Positions 33,633 through 41,766 are shown, numbered from the stretch's first letter. The stretch: DNA of 64,000 bases from Streptomyces sp. NBC_01669 (GCF_026339735.1 NZ_JAPEQG010000001.1:4898001-4962000), one strand, 5' to 3'. Notes: generated by a model not told the origin, from the sequence alone. Program-made: numbers and translations.

Positions 33633-33931
33633 GCGCCTCCCCGGTACCGGCCGCCGACATCACCGTCGACGGCACCGGTCTGCTGTGCGTCACTCTCCTG
33701 CTCCGCCTGCGGTCCCGCATCGCCGACGCCGAGCCGGGCACGGTCGTCCACGTCATCGCCACCGACCCGGCCGCCCCGCTCGACCTGCCGGCCTGGTGCC
33801 ACATGGTCGGGCACGACTACCTCGGCCCCCTGTCCGGCGCCGACCGGGCGACGTACGCGCTCAGGCTCGCCCCGGACGCCCGCCCCACCCGGCCCGGCGC
33901 CCCCTGGCACCCGGCCGAGCCGGTCCGCTGA
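33629..33931 (+). CDS. TusA/SirA-like sulphur-carrier fold protein lacking the CPxP motif
   Basis: The start GTG at 33629 overlaps the methyltransferase stop and gives 100 residues. The order ITVDGTGLLCVTLLLRLRSR, GTVVHVIATDPAAPLDLPAW and CHMVGHDYLG matches the TusA fold, in which the Cys of a Cys-Pro-x-Pro motif carries a persulphide. The Cys is kept (GLLCVTLL), but both prolines are missing. A second Cys (AWCHMVGH) sits where DsrE/TusA relatives have Cys-His. The sulphur-transfer role is therefore uncertain. Tight coupling to a methyltransferase suggests they act on the same substrate. Confidence 0.72.
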   Translation: MSASPVPAADITVDGTGLLCVTLLLRLRSRIADAEPGTVVHVIATDPAAPLDLPAWCHMVGHDYLGPLSGADRATYALRLAPDARPTRPGAPWHPAEPVR

Positions 33932-34045
33932 CCGGCTCGGCGAGCACCGCGCCCCTCGGTATCGTCCGGCGCGCGCAGCGGCCGGAGCTTCTTCTTCCCA
34001 ACTCGGGGAGTTGGGACGCCGTGCCGATCCTGGGTCTTCGTCCAC

Positions 34046-34091
34046 GAGCGGGTGACGAGAATCGAACTCGCGCTCCGAGCTCGGGAATCAA
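34046..34091 (-). other. Attachment-site remnant: duplicated tRNA-Gly 3' half (copy A)
   Basis: The stretch 34046-34087 repeats the 3' half of the tRNA-Gly gene at 53.39 kb, from the acceptor end to the anticodon loop, with two base changes. The flanking CCTGGGTCTTCGTC keeps part of the tRNA terminator. From 34173 the 10-mers TGACCGCTGT and TTGCCGCGGC follow, 86 bp after the core, as for copies B and E. It marks the leftmost clear boundary of the stacked island. Confidence 0.85.
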
Positions 34092-34279
34092 CGCCGCCGC
34101 CTGCGGTCGACATGGGGCTTACCAGGCCAGTTGCCGACGGAGCGCCCGTACACGGGTGCACGGGGCCGTTGTTGACCGCTGTTTGCCGCGGCGCTGAGCG
34201 CACGGACGGGCCACGAGGGCCGCACTGCCGTCGTACGCCCTCGCGAAGCGTGAGGCCAATCCCTATCGGTGGGGGCGCC

Positions 34280-34711
34280 TCACCGTTCCCGTTCCACCAA
34301 CTCCTTGAAGTGCTCGAGGTCGTCCCGTACAAGCCGTTCGATCGCGGTTGCCTGGGCGAATCCCTTCGGCCCGCCGAACGCCTCCTTGAGGGTGCCCGGG
34401 TCGTACTCGATCCGGGCCTGGACTCGGGTGTGCTCCCGGTCGATGGGCAGCAGTGAGAAGGTTCCCGACAGGTCGGGACCGCTCGTGGTCTGCCACTCCA
34501 TCATGTGTTCCTTGCCGCGGTCGGTGATCTCGGCTTCGAACTCCTGAGCTCGGCCGCCTGCGTCGATGTCCAGGCGCGCCCGGTGCCCGTCCTGCGAACG
34601 AGCCTCGCGTACTCCTTCGACGAATCTCGGATAGGTCTCCACCTGGTGGAGACTTTCCCAGGCCACAGCGATCGGAACATCAACGTCGATCTGTTCTTCG
34701 AGAGTGCTCAT
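34280..34711 (-). CDS. SRPBCC (polyketide cyclase/START-like) family protein
   Basis: From ATG 34711 the protein has 143 residues. It has the helix-grip pattern of the Polyketide_cyc family: EQIDVDVPIAVAWESLHQVE, YPRFVEGVREARSQDG, FEAEITDRGKEHMMEW, SGTFSLLPIDREHTRVQARI and a long C-terminal helix (AIERLVRDDLEHFKELVER). Members bind hydrophobic ligands; many in Streptomyces are stand-alone proteins of unknown ligand. It is the first gene inside the island after copy A of the attachment site and lies 160 bp from the ABM gene on the same strand. Confidence 0.87.
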   Translation of the reverse strand: MSTLEEQIDVDVPIAVAWESLHQVETYPRFVEGVREARSQDGHRARLDIDAGGRAQEFEAEITDRGKEHMMEWQTTSGPDLSGTFSLLPIDREHTRVQARIEYDPGTLKEAFGGPKGFAQATAIERLVRDDLEHFKELVERER

Positions 34712-34871
34712 CGGCCACCTCAAAACTCGGTTCACCGTTTATGGGGCCATGACTCCATTGTCGCCCCGGAGGATCGATGGGGGTCGGTGTCGGTGTCCGC
34801 GGGGCCGGCGGGCCGGTGCTGTCCGTCCTCGCCCGGCGTTCCGGAACGCGGGCACAAGGACCGCGGCGGCT

Positions 34872-35168
34872 TCAGGCGTGCCCGACTCCGAGTTCGCGGC
34901 CGCGGTAGAAGCCTTCCCGCTCCTCGACGATGTAAGGGGCCATGGCCTCACGCCGCTGTGTCTCCGCCGCGGAGGCCCGCCAGGAGTCGCACGCCTCCTT
35001 GGTGTCCCAGAACGACACCCCGGTGATCTCTTGCCCGTCCTCGGACCAGTACGCGTAGGCGCGGCGCAGCGCCTGTGGGTACGGGTCCGGGCGCCAGGCC
35101 CTCTCGAACTCCTCCAACGCGCCCGGCTTGATGCGGCGCGTCGTCACCCAGACAAAGTGCTCCACCAT
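34872..35168 (-). CDS. Antibiotic biosynthesis monooxygenase (ABM) domain protein
   Basis: The 98-residue protein has the dimeric ferredoxin-like ABM pattern: EHFVWVTTRRIKPGALEEFE, a Trp-containing PDPYPQALRRAYAYWSEDG strand and ITGVSFWDTKEACDSWRASA with the SxxxY/W-D helix. ABM proteins include cofactor-free quinone-forming monooxygenases and haem-degrading enzymes; many are only small stress proteins. The Asn-Trp-His triad of ActVA-Orf6-type oxygenases is not evident. The neighbours (SRPBCC, AhpD-like, DinB-like) suggest a small-molecule detoxification module. Confidence 0.85.
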   Translation of the reverse strand: MVEHFVWVTTRRIKPGALEEFERAWRPDPYPQALRRAYAYWSEDGQEITGVSFWDTKEACDSWRASAAETQRREAMAPYIVEEREGFYRGRELGVGHA

Positions 35169-35598
35169 CGCGGCCTCCTCTGGAATGCCGGTTCGACTTG
35201 ATGGCGCCTTCTCGAGCCATCGTAGGTTTGTGGCACCGCTTCCGCCCCTGCTGCGGGGGAGCGCGGTAGCCCCAGGCCGCTGAGCGGGCCCCGGGCGACG
35301 GGGCAGGAACTGACGAGCAGGCGTCGGTGTCGTGCCCCACCATCAAGGGAAGTCGACTGTTCCGATGGGCCACCTTCCAGATAGCCGCCGGCGAGTTGTT
35401 GAGGTCGCGCCTGGGGTCGATCGTGTAGTGCCTCGTGCACACGGAACTCGTGCCGTCGGCCACACACGTCGGCGCCTTCTCGCTGCTCTTGAGGACAGCG
35501 TCGGCCTTGGCCAGGCTGCGCGCGCCTGCACCGCCTCGCACTCCGATCGACCGTGGTTCACTGCTCGATCCGGCAGGACCGCCGGGCGGACCAGAACA

Positions 35599-35633
35599 AC
35601 ACCCCGGGCCCCCGCGAGGGGCGCCCGGGGTGT
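35599..35633. terminator. GC-rich hairpin after the AhpD-like gene
   Basis: ACACCCCGGGC (35599-35609) pairs with 35623-35633, 50 bp after the stop of the AhpD-like gene on the minus strand. The rest of 35169-35682 contains no recognisable intact gene. A minus-strand frame around 35340-35500 reads like decayed coding sequence but matches nothing I know. Confidence 0.7.
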
Positions 35634-35682
35634 GATGCCCCAGCCGCGGGGGCACCGGCAGTCCGTGGCCAGGCACTCCTGG

Positions 35683-36153
35683 TTACGCGAACTGGCCGGG
35701 CTGGTAGTCGCCGGCGGGCTGCTGGATGATGACGTTCGCCCGGTTGAAGGCGTTGATGAGGGCGATCCCGCACACCAGCGCGGCCAGCTGCTCCTCGTCG
35801 TAGTGCTTGGCAGCGTTCGCCCACGCCTCGTCCGTGACCCCGCCGGCCGCATCCGCGATGCGGGTGCCCTGCTCCGTCAGCTCCAGCGCGGCCCGCTCGG
35901 CCTCGGTGAAGACCGTGGCCTCCCGCCACGCCGCGACCAGGTTGAGACGTACCGAGGTCTCACCGGCGGCGGCGTCCTTGCTGTGCATGTCGGTGCAGAA
36001 GCCGCACCCGTTGATCTGACTGGCGCGGAGCTTCACCAGCTCCTGCGTCGCGGTCGGCAGCGTCGAGTCCGCGAGCACCTTTCCTGCCGCAATGATGTGC
36101 TTGAAGACCTTGCCGAAGGCCGGACTGCTGAAGGCGTCCAAGCGGGCACTCAT
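35683..36153 (-). CDS. AhpD-like carboxymuconolactone decarboxylase family protein (alkylhydroperoxidase)
   Basis: The 156-residue protein has the AhpD core ELVKLRASQINGCGFCTDMH, with the redox CxxC pair and the downstream His, followed by a KDAAAGETSVRLNLVAAWRE helix. It belongs to the peroxidase-related CMD group. The CxxC-containing members reduce peroxides with help from lipoamide or mycothiol partners. The size and the position of the motif near residue 45 are standard. It probably forms a transcription unit of its own, as a terminator follows and the ABM gene is more than 500 bp away. A role in peroxide or electrophile defence fits the nearby DinB-like gene. Confidence 0.92.
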   Translation of the reverse strand: MSARLDAFSSPAFGKVFKHIIAAGKVLADSTLPTATQELVKLRASQINGCGFCTDMHSKDAAAGETSVRLNLVAAWREATVFTEAERAALELTEQGTRIADAAGGVTDEAWANAAKHYDEEQLAALVCGIALINAFNRANVIIQQPAGDYQPGQFA

Positions 36154-36572
36154 GGTGATCTCCTCTGCCGTTGTCGGTGCTTACACACTTACGACGGCAC
36201 AGCTCGGCAGGATGTGACATGAACGTCTGTGACCTGCGTCTCCCCTCCCGCACCGCAGCAGGGGCCACCACGACGACGTTCAGGTCCGCCGCCGAGACGT
36301 CGCCCCTGGCCCCGAGCGTCCCCAGTCACTCAACGTTCGGTGGCACGGACCGGGTGGTCACCGACCCTCAGTGACAACGATCAAACTCTGATGACACGGG
36401 ACAGAGGTTTCCCGATCTGTAGTCACGGCAGGGTGGATGTCCCGTCTCCTTCGATCCGGCCTCTGTCTCAAGTGGTCCGGTCCGATTCGCTCGTCGCGTC
36501 AGATGATGTGGTTCGCCGGGAGCTGTGGACAAAGCTCGCGCGACAAGATCGCGCGAGCGGCAGACTGGCCCC
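36154..36572. other. Divergent intergenic region, 419 bp
   Basis: It lies between the AhpD-like gene (-) and the DinB-like gene (+). The A/T content rises near 36370-36430. No gene was recognised. Confidence 0.45.
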
Positions 36573-37169
36573 ATGACCGCATCGGATCCCAAGACTGACC
36601 TGCACTTTTACCTGCAGTCCGCCCGCGATGCCCTGCTGTGGAAGCTCGAGGGGCTCTCGGAGTACGACATCCGCCGCCCGCTGACGCCGACCGGCACGAA
36701 CCTCCTGGGCCTGGTGAAACACGTGGTCGGCGTGGAACTGGGCTACCTCGGCGACACCTTCGGACGGCCGTCCGGCGAACCGCTGCCCTGGGTCGAAGAC
36801 GGTGCTGAGCCCAACGCGGATATGTGGGCCACCGCCGACGAGTCACGTGAGCACATCGTGGAGCTTTACCGCCGGGCGTGGGCGCACGCGGACGCGACGA
36901 TCGACGCGCTGGCGCTGGACACGATCGGCCGGGTGCCGTGGTGGCCCAGCGGTAGGGACGAGGTGACGTTGCATCATGCAGTAGTGCGCGTGATTGCCGA
37001 TACGCACCGCCACGCCGGGCACGCCGACATCATCCGGGAACTCATAGACGGTGCCGTGGGGATGAACAAGGGCAACGACAGCATGGGGCTGGGCAGCGAC
37101 CCGGCGTGGTGGGAGAAGTATCGAAGCCGACTGGAGCATGCAGCTCAGGAAGCCGACCGAGACGCGTAA
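36573..37169 (+). CDS. DinB/DUF664 family metal-dependent protein (possible mycothiol or bacillithiol-type transferase)
   Basis: From ATG 36573 the protein has 198 residues in a four-helix-bundle pattern. The three metal-ligand His are visible as the His in LGLVKHVVGVELGYLGD and the two in VIADTHRHAGHADIIRELID. The DUF664 segment TPTGTNLLGLVKH is characteristic. Actinobacterial relatives include mycothiol-dependent maleylpyruvate isomerase and mycothiol S-transferases used in detoxification; many others are uncharacterised. The context (AhpD-like, ABM, SRPBCC) favours a thiol or detoxification role, as inference. Confidence 0.87.
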   Translation: MTASDPKTDLHFYLQSARDALLWKLEGLSEYDIRRPLTPTGTNLLGLVKHVVGVELGYLGDTFGRPSGEPLPWVEDGAEPNADMWATADESREHIVELYRRAWAHADATIDALALDTIGRVPWWPSGRDEVTLHHAVVRVIADTHRHAGHADIIRELIDGAVGMNKGNDSMGLGSDPAWWEKYRSRLEHAAQEADRDA

Positions 37170-37261
37170 CTTCGGATGGACCGAGTCAGAGGCGATCGGC
37201 ACTCACCCGTACAGGGCCGGATCAGCTGAGACCACATCCGGTATCCAGTCGCCCGGAATCA

Positions 37262-37425
37262 GATCAACCGGGGCCTTTGTCCGCTGGCCACGTCGAGCAG
37301 CAGCTTCGCGGCCACCGCCGCCCCGTCGGCGCGGATCGTGCCGGCCACGGCCTTCGCTCGCGCGCTGGTCTCGGGGGTGAGGGCCGTCCTGAGCGCGGCC
37401 GACAGGGACTCGAAGGTCGGAGTCG
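37262..37425 (-). pseudogene. 3' fragment of a GT1 glycosyltransferase gene
   Basis: The minus strand encodes FESLSAALRTALTPETSARA and KAVAGTIRADGAAVAAKLLL, the C-terminal helix pair of UDP-glycosyltransferases of the macrolide-inactivating type. Only about 50 residues remain; the catalytic part is absent. Confidence 0.6.
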
Positions 37426-37447
37426 GACCGTCGTGTGCCGCGCCGAT

Positions 37448-37540
37448 GCCCAGGTCGGCCACCATCTCTACCGGGCCTTCCCCAAGCTTGGCATCACCTC
37501 CCGTACCGAACTCCCGCTGCTCCTGGGCCAGGACCGATGA
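37448..37540 (+). pseudogene. 3' fragment of a LuxR-type regulator
   Basis: The plus strand reads AQVGHHLYRAFPKLGITSRT followed by ELPLLLGQDR and a stop. This is the recognition helix and tail of a LuxR-type HTH. The 5' part of the gene is missing; the converging GT1 fragment abuts it at about 37.43 kb. Confidence 0.65.
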
Positions 37541-37589
37541 CCCGGCCGGGCCAGGCGGCACGGACTGCCCTGGGCGAAGCTGCCAACAG

Positions 37590-37667
37590 AAAGGCCCCGG
37601 GCTGTTGGCCTGGGGCTTTTTCATGGAGCGGGTGACGAGAATCGAACTCGCGCTCTGAGCTTGGGAA
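37590..37667 (-). other. Attachment-site remnant: tRNA-Gly 3' half plus terminator (copy B)
   Basis: The terminator hairpin (AGGCCCCGGGC...GCCTGGGGCT, 37591-37616) is followed by the 44-bp tRNA 3' half at 37624-37667, identical to 53391-53434 of the intact gene. The tandem 10-mers TGACCGTGGT and TGACCGCTGA lie at 37749-37768, 82 bp after the core. The DNA between 37668 and 38142 holds no gene; its last 100 bp are markedly A/T-rich. Confidence 0.9.
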
Positions 37668-38142
37668 TTACGGGTTGCTTCGCTCTGTAAGGCCTGTTGA
37701 ACTGCCGAAACAGTCGGGATCGAGGGGGGGGGAAGGGGCGTACTGCCGTGACCGTGGTTGACCGCTGATCCCTGGCCCACCCGGTGCGCATCTGGTGCGG
37801 CCGCCACTGTTCACGGCGGTCCGGATGATCGGCGTATGGCAGCGGGGCCAGGTCCAGGAGGTCGGGACATCCAGGTCGACAACTCAGGATCCGTGTTCGC
37901 CTCGCGAGCCGGGGCGAACGATCGGGCGACGCGTCCCATGCCGCACCATGAACGAGGCGGAACCCGGAGTGTGATCTTTCCGTCTTCCCCCGTCGGGCGG
38001 GCTGCTTTTGGTGAGGGAGAAAGCAGCCCCGACCGGAAGGTGGCGAGCGAACGCACCCTGACTTTTAACCAAAATAGAGAAAATCGGCTGAAAATTGAGA
38101 CATATACCGTCGCGGGCTTTTTCGCGAATAAACAGGAGAACC

Positions 38143-39501
38143 ATGTTCTCCGTGTGGCGTCAGCCACGAATAAGACTCTGGGCCGTGGCGGGTGTCGCGG
38201 CCCTTGGATTCCTCATCGCGCTGGAGATCGCCGCACGTCGCTACGGCCTGCCGGGGCCGATCACCAGCCAGGCGCGAGAGGTGATATTCGCCCCCAAATC
38301 AGGCTTCCTGTTGTACGCCGGTATGGCGTTGATGATGGTGGTGCTCACCTGGCGGCAACGGTTCATCGCGGCTGCTGCCGCGATCGGTATCGACGTCGCC
38401 TTCTTGGTGGTCCGGTGGGCGGTCGGCGCCAAGGTGACCGGCGGCCACCCCTTCGGCAACGGTGCGTTGTGGGTCCTTCTGGGCTATGCGGTCATCGCTG
38501 TCACTCGCCGTACCGGCCGGGAACGTGTCCTGCTGCTGAAGGGCGTCGGGCTGGGCCTGCTGCTGGTGGCCGGTCGCAAGACCGGCGACACCTGGCTACT
38601 CATCACCTCAAAGACCCGCCCAGCGGTGCTCGACCAGTACGTGGCAACCGCCGATCACGCGCTGGGCAACCCGTCGTGGCTGATGGGCCGGATTGTCACG
38701 GCCACCGGCCCGATCGGCTTCAATTTTCTCGACATCGTCTACGGTCAGCTCGCGGTGGCCGCAGTCATCGTCGCGCTGTATCAACTGCGTAACGTGGCGG
38801 TCGAGCGCCGCTTCCCGGGCCATCATCTGGTGCGCACCTTTCTGGTGATCGGCCTCCTCGGGCCCAGCATCTACATGATCTTCCCGGTGGTCGGACCGAT
38901 CTTCGCCTACGGCACCGGCGCCGAGCACTGGGCGACGGTCAGCCTGTGGTCGGAAACGCCGCCCAGCGAGCAATGGGCGGTGGCCAACCTGTGGCCGGAA
39001 ACGCCGCCGCCGATCAATACCCCGCACCACATGCCATTCGACGAGATCACCCCACGGAACTGCATGCCCAGCCTGCACACAGCGTGGGCCACCGCGATCT
39101 TCATTCATTCCCGGACGGGCCCACGGCTTCTGCGATTCGCAGGCACGTTCTGGCTGATAGCTACGCTCTGCGCAACGCTGGGATTTGGCTACCACTACGG
39201 CGCGGATCTCATCGCCGGCGTGGTGTTCACGCTCACGATCGAGGCAGCGCTGCGCTCGTTCGACCGCGGCTGGGATCGATCAGGGATCCAGCTGGTCGCT
39301 TGCGGCGCAACCGTCTTCGCTGCGCTCTTGGTGTCTTATCGCTATCTACCGCTGGAGATGGCAAAGCATCCGTGGGTGTCCGGACCACTTCTCATGCTGG
39401 CGATGACCTCAGTGGTCTACGGCTACGTAAGGACCGTCGGACTGTGGAAACCGAGGACCGCACCAGCGCGGCAACCGGAACCGCAAACCGGACTGGTTTG
39501 A
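38143..39501 (+). CDS. PAP2-superfamily membrane phosphatase/transferase (inositolphosphotransferase-like)
   Basis: From ATG 38143 (AGGAG upstream) the protein has 452 residues with about ten membrane helices. The PAP2 motifs are in the C-terminal half: TPRNCMPSLHTAWATAIF (motif 2, with the SLH catalytic His) and GFGYHYGADLIAGVVF (motif 3, His-x-x-x-Asp). A loop before them contains two near-identical segments (VSLWSETPPSEQWAV and VANLWPETPPPINT). The size and the PAP2_3-type arrangement resemble inositolphosphorylceramide or aureobasidin-resistance-type enzymes. The likely role is transfer or hydrolysis of a lipid phosphate at the membrane. The leader is A/T-rich, unlike the genome average, suggesting recent acquisition. 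Confidence 0.87.
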   Translation: MFSVWRQPRIRLWAVAGVAALGFLIALEIAARRYGLPGPITSQAREVIFAPKSGFLLYAGMALMMVVLTWRQRFIAAAAAIGIDVAFLVVRWAVGAKVTGGHPFGNGALWVLLGYAVIAVTRRTGRERVLLLKGVGLGLLLVAGRKTGDTWLLITSKTRPAVLDQYVATADHALGNPSWLMGRIVTATGPIGFNFLDIVYGQLAVAAVIVALYQLRNVAVERRFPGHHLVRTFLVIGLLGPSIYMIFPVVGPIFAYGTGAEHWATVSLWSETPPSEQWAVANLWPETPPPINTPHHMPFDEITPRNCMPSLHTAWATAIFIHSRTGPRLLRFAGTFWLIATLCATLGFGYHYGADLIAGVVFTLTIEAALRSFDRGWDRSGIQLVACGATVFAALLVSYRYLPLEMAKHPWVSGPLLMLAMTSVVYGYVRTVGLWKPRTAPARQPEPQTGLV

Positions 39502-39611
39502 ACCGAGTTGCACCAGGTTGTGGGCTGAGCGCTGCCCGAGTGAGGCCGGGATGCTGAGGTGTGGCGGAGGCGGCACGTCAGCCCATGACTGGCAGCCGTC
39601 CCCTCGCTCGA

Positions 39612-39845
39612 GGGGGCAAGCCGTTCCGGCGCTCCACGCTCGGGCGGAAGTGGCGGAAGGCGCGAGCCAAGGTCGGGCTGCCGGAGAGCTTCCGCTACGA
39701 CCTTCGTCACACCGGACACACGCTCTCGACGCAGTCGGGCGCCACGCTCAAGGACACGATGGTCCGTGCCGGGCAGTCCTCCGAGCGTGCTGCGCTGATC
39801 TATCAGCACTCGAACCCGGAGCGTCAGCGGGAGGTGGCCGATGCC
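39612..39845 (+). pseudogene. C-terminal remnant of a tyrosine integrase
   Basis: The frame reads PFRRSTLGRKWRKARAKVGL, then YDLRHTGHTLSTQSGAT and DTMVRAGQSSERAALIYQH, nearly identical to the C-terminal part of the intact integrase at 49.1 kb. The catalytic Tyr and DLRHTG are retained, but the first two thirds of the gene are gone and one residue near RYDLRH is deleted. It is joined directly to a fragment of a DUF234 ATPase gene on the other strand. Confidence 0.88.
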
Positions 39846-40085
39846 GGTGCGGGTCCAGTAGCCGCCGATCGCATGGGTGCCTGCAGGCAGCTGTCCTTCG
39901 TCAGGGCCCAGCCGCCACAAGGCTTCGCGGATAACGGGCTCCATGGTCCTGCCCCGCCAGGACGTCCAGCCGGCGCGGATGGTGTCGAAGTCGCGGTTAC
40001 CACGGCCGCGTTCGACCGCCGGGATGCCGGGGCCGATGAGGGAGAGCCAGAAGCGCAGGTACGGGTCATCGACGCGAAAACGGTC
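39846..40085 (-). pseudogene. Internal fragment of a DUF234-type ATPase gene
   Basis: The minus strand encodes FRVDDPYLRFWLSLIGPG, RAGWTSWRGRTMEPVIREAL and GTHAIGGYWTRT. These align residue by residue with the C-terminal region of the intact ATPase at 12.87-14.29 kb (DPYMRFWLAF, GRAVEPLIRESL, GGYWTRS). The P-loop part and the final nuclease-like end are missing. Confidence 0.82.
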
Positions 40086-40105
40086 TCATGGCCGGTCACC
40101 GCGTC

Positions 40106-40136
40106 GGGCCCGACACCGCTGCTCGGTGTCGGGCCC
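40106..40136. terminator. Perfect 13-bp hairpin
   Basis: GGGCCCGACACCG (40106-40118) pairs with 40124-40136 around CTGCT. It lies just downstream of the C-terminal anchor fragment on the minus strand and is probably its original terminator. Confidence 0.75.
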
Positions 40137-40190
40137 GTTGGGTGGCCGGCGCGTGGGGCGGGGTGCCTGGTCGGCACCCCTCCTCGTGCG

Positions 40191-40310
40191 TCAGGCGTGG
40201 GAGCCGGCCTTGCGACGGCGTACGAGGTACACCGCGCCCCCGCCGATCGCTACGGCCGCGCCGCTTGCGAGGGCGCCGCCCGCCCTGCAGCCCTCGTTGC
40301 CGTTGCGAGC
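40191..40310 (-). pseudogene. 3' end of a cell-wall-anchor or membrane protein gene
   Basis: The minus strand ends with GALASGAAVAIGGGAVYLVR, then RRKAGSHA and a stop: a hydrophobic helix followed by a basic tail, as at the C-terminus of sortase-type or membrane-anchored surface proteins. No start or upstream domain is present. A very small intact membrane protein cannot be fully excluded. Confidence 0.5.
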
Positions 40311-40453
40311 CCTCACCTGTCGCGGAGCTTCTACGTTTGTTGCCGGTTCTCTGCGGATTCTTCTGCGATCGGTAACAGAGGGATCTTGTACGGGCGTTCG
40401 TATGTCTTCATGGGTGCACGGCATCGGCGGAGACAGCAAAGGGGCGGGCGGAC

Positions 40454-41227
40454 ATGGCAAGGCACAAGGGAAGGGGATGGCACGTCCGGCTTCTCGCGGC
40501 GGCGCTCGGGGTGACGGCGGTGGCCGCGGCCACCTCGGTGTGGACCGCACAGGCCGACACCGCCGGAGGGCGGCAGCCGCAAGCGCGTGTCTCGGCACCG
40601 GGCGCCCAGGGCCAGGTGGCCAAGGTGGCGGCGGATATAGCGCACGCCTCGGACCGCGGCGCCCGGGGCGTCAACATCACTATCGACGACGGACCGGACC
40701 CGGTCTGGACGCCGCAGGTGCTGCAACTGCTGAAGGACAACGGTGTGAAGGCTACGTTCTGCATGGTGGGCACGCAGGCCCAGGCACACCCGGACCTGGT
40801 CAAGGAGGTCGTGGCGGCGGGGCACCGGCTGTGCAACCACACTGTCTCGCACGACACCACCATGGACACCCGGTCCGAGGCCTACCAGTCCCAGCAGATC
40901 CTGGATGCCGAACGGATGATCACCAAGGCGTCCGGGGGCGTCCGGCCGCAGTATTACCGGGCCCCGGGCGGTGCTTTCACCCCGTACAGTCGGCAGCTCG
41001 CCGCGTCCCGGGGGATGCGACCGTTGGGCTGGAACGTCGACACCAAAGACTTCGAGCGTCCCGGCGTGGACACCATGGTCGCCACCGTCAAGAGCGAGAT
41101 CTCCGACGGACCGACCATCCTCTTCCACGACGCGGGAGGGGATCGCTCCCAGACCCTGGCCGCTCTGCGCGAGGTCCTGCCCTGGCTGAAGCAGCAGGGG
41201 TACTCCTTCGGCTACCCCGTGCGGTGA
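40454..41227 (+). CDS. Secreted polysaccharide deacetylase (CE4, NodB-like)
   Basis: The 257-residue preprotein has a Tat-independent-looking signal peptide (HVRLLAAALGVTAVAAATS, cleavage near AQADTA). The NodB domain has all CE4 motifs: TIDDGPDP (motif 1, two Asp), CNHTVSHDTTMD (motif 2, His-x3-His), YYRAPGGAFTPY (motif 3), WNVDTKDF (motif 4) and ILFHDAGGDR (motif 5). It should be an active metal-dependent deacetylase of peptidoglycan, chitin or a related polymer outside the cell. It is complete although it sits among gene fragments. The promoter probably lies in 40310-40450. Confidence 0.93.
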   Translation: MARHKGRGWHVRLLAAALGVTAVAAATSVWTAQADTAGGRQPQARVSAPGAQGQVAKVAADIAHASDRGARGVNITIDDGPDPVWTPQVLQLLKDNGVKATFCMVGTQAQAHPDLVKEVVAAGHRLCNHTVSHDTTMDTRSEAYQSQQILDAERMITKASGGVRPQYYRAPGGAFTPYSRQLAASRGMRPLGWNVDTKDFERPGVDTMVATVKSEISDGPTILFHDAGGDRSQTLAALREVLPWLKQQGYSFGYPVR

Positions 41228-41284
41228 GCGAGGCTCGCTCGCACTGACATCAAGACCCGCCCCCCCCGGCACCGGCAGACAGGC

Positions 41285-41479
41285 ATGAACAAGTTGGTTG
41301 TCGCAACTTCCGACCAGTCTCAGGTGATCAAGAACGGTAGGACGGCCACGTTCTGCACACCGCAGGCCGGCGGTAAGCAAGCCCCCACTCCGGGCGAGTG
41401 CACCGATTTCATCAAAGGCCAGATCCCTGTGCCCGTTCCGGCAATCTCGACGACGGGCACAGCAAGACCGTCAAGCTGA
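41285..41479 (+). CDS. Small hypothetical protein
   Basis: A 64-residue frame starts MNKLVVATSDQSQVIKNGRT and has two Cys and a Pro-rich middle (IPVPVPAISTTG). No signal peptide, domain or family was recognised. It could be a fragment of a longer gene, as its neighbours are broken. Confidence 0.3.
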   Translation: MNKLVVATSDQSQVIKNGRTATFCTPQAGGKQAPTPGECTDFIKGQIPVPVPAISTTGTARPSS

Positions 41480-41509
41480 AGTAGCCTCCTCTCTGCTTAG
41501 GCTCCTCAC

Positions 41510-41644
41510 ATGGACATTCGCGCCATCGATCCCCGGGACACTGCCTGGGAGCAGGAACATGACCGCTACCGCGTCTGCTTCCGGGACAGGTCGGCCGTCA
41601 TCCGGCTTGCCGACGTACAGGGTGATCCATTCGCCGACGCGTAG
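41510..41644 (+). CDS. Small hypothetical protein, probably truncated
   Basis: The frame encodes 44 residues, MDIRAIDPRDTAWEQEHDRY and RVCFRDRSAVIRLADVQGD. It resembles the start of longer Streptomyces proteins of about 100 residues that begin MDIRA-DPRDT. An internal stop appears to have shortened it. Function unknown. Confidence 0.4.
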   Translation: MDIRAIDPRDTAWEQEHDRYRVCFRDRSAVIRLADVQGDPFADA

Positions 41645-41723
41645 CGCCTTCGTGGAGGGGATCTCAATCTGGCGTGCTGTGAGACCACTTATGGCACGCG
41701 GATCATAAGAGGTCCAGACAGCA

Positions 41724-41766
41724 AAGAAGCCCCCGGCCGCTGGCCTGGGGCTTTTTCATGGAGCGG
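41724..41766 (-). other. Attachment-site remnant: tRNA-Gly terminator only (copy C)
   Basis: The stretch AAGAAGCCCCCGGCCGCTGG, then CCTGGGGCTTTTTCATGGAG, repeats the terminator and the first bases of the tRNA 3' end seen in copies B, D and E. Homology stops at GAGCGG (41766), so most of the tRNA part is lost. The next 340 bp (41767-42106) hold no recognisable gene. Confidence 0.75.

Noticed and set aside
34046..34091. A second tRNA-Gly gene
   Set aside because: Only the 3' half is present; there is no D arm or 5' acceptor strand. The same holds for the copies at 37.62, 44.20 and 46.50 kb.
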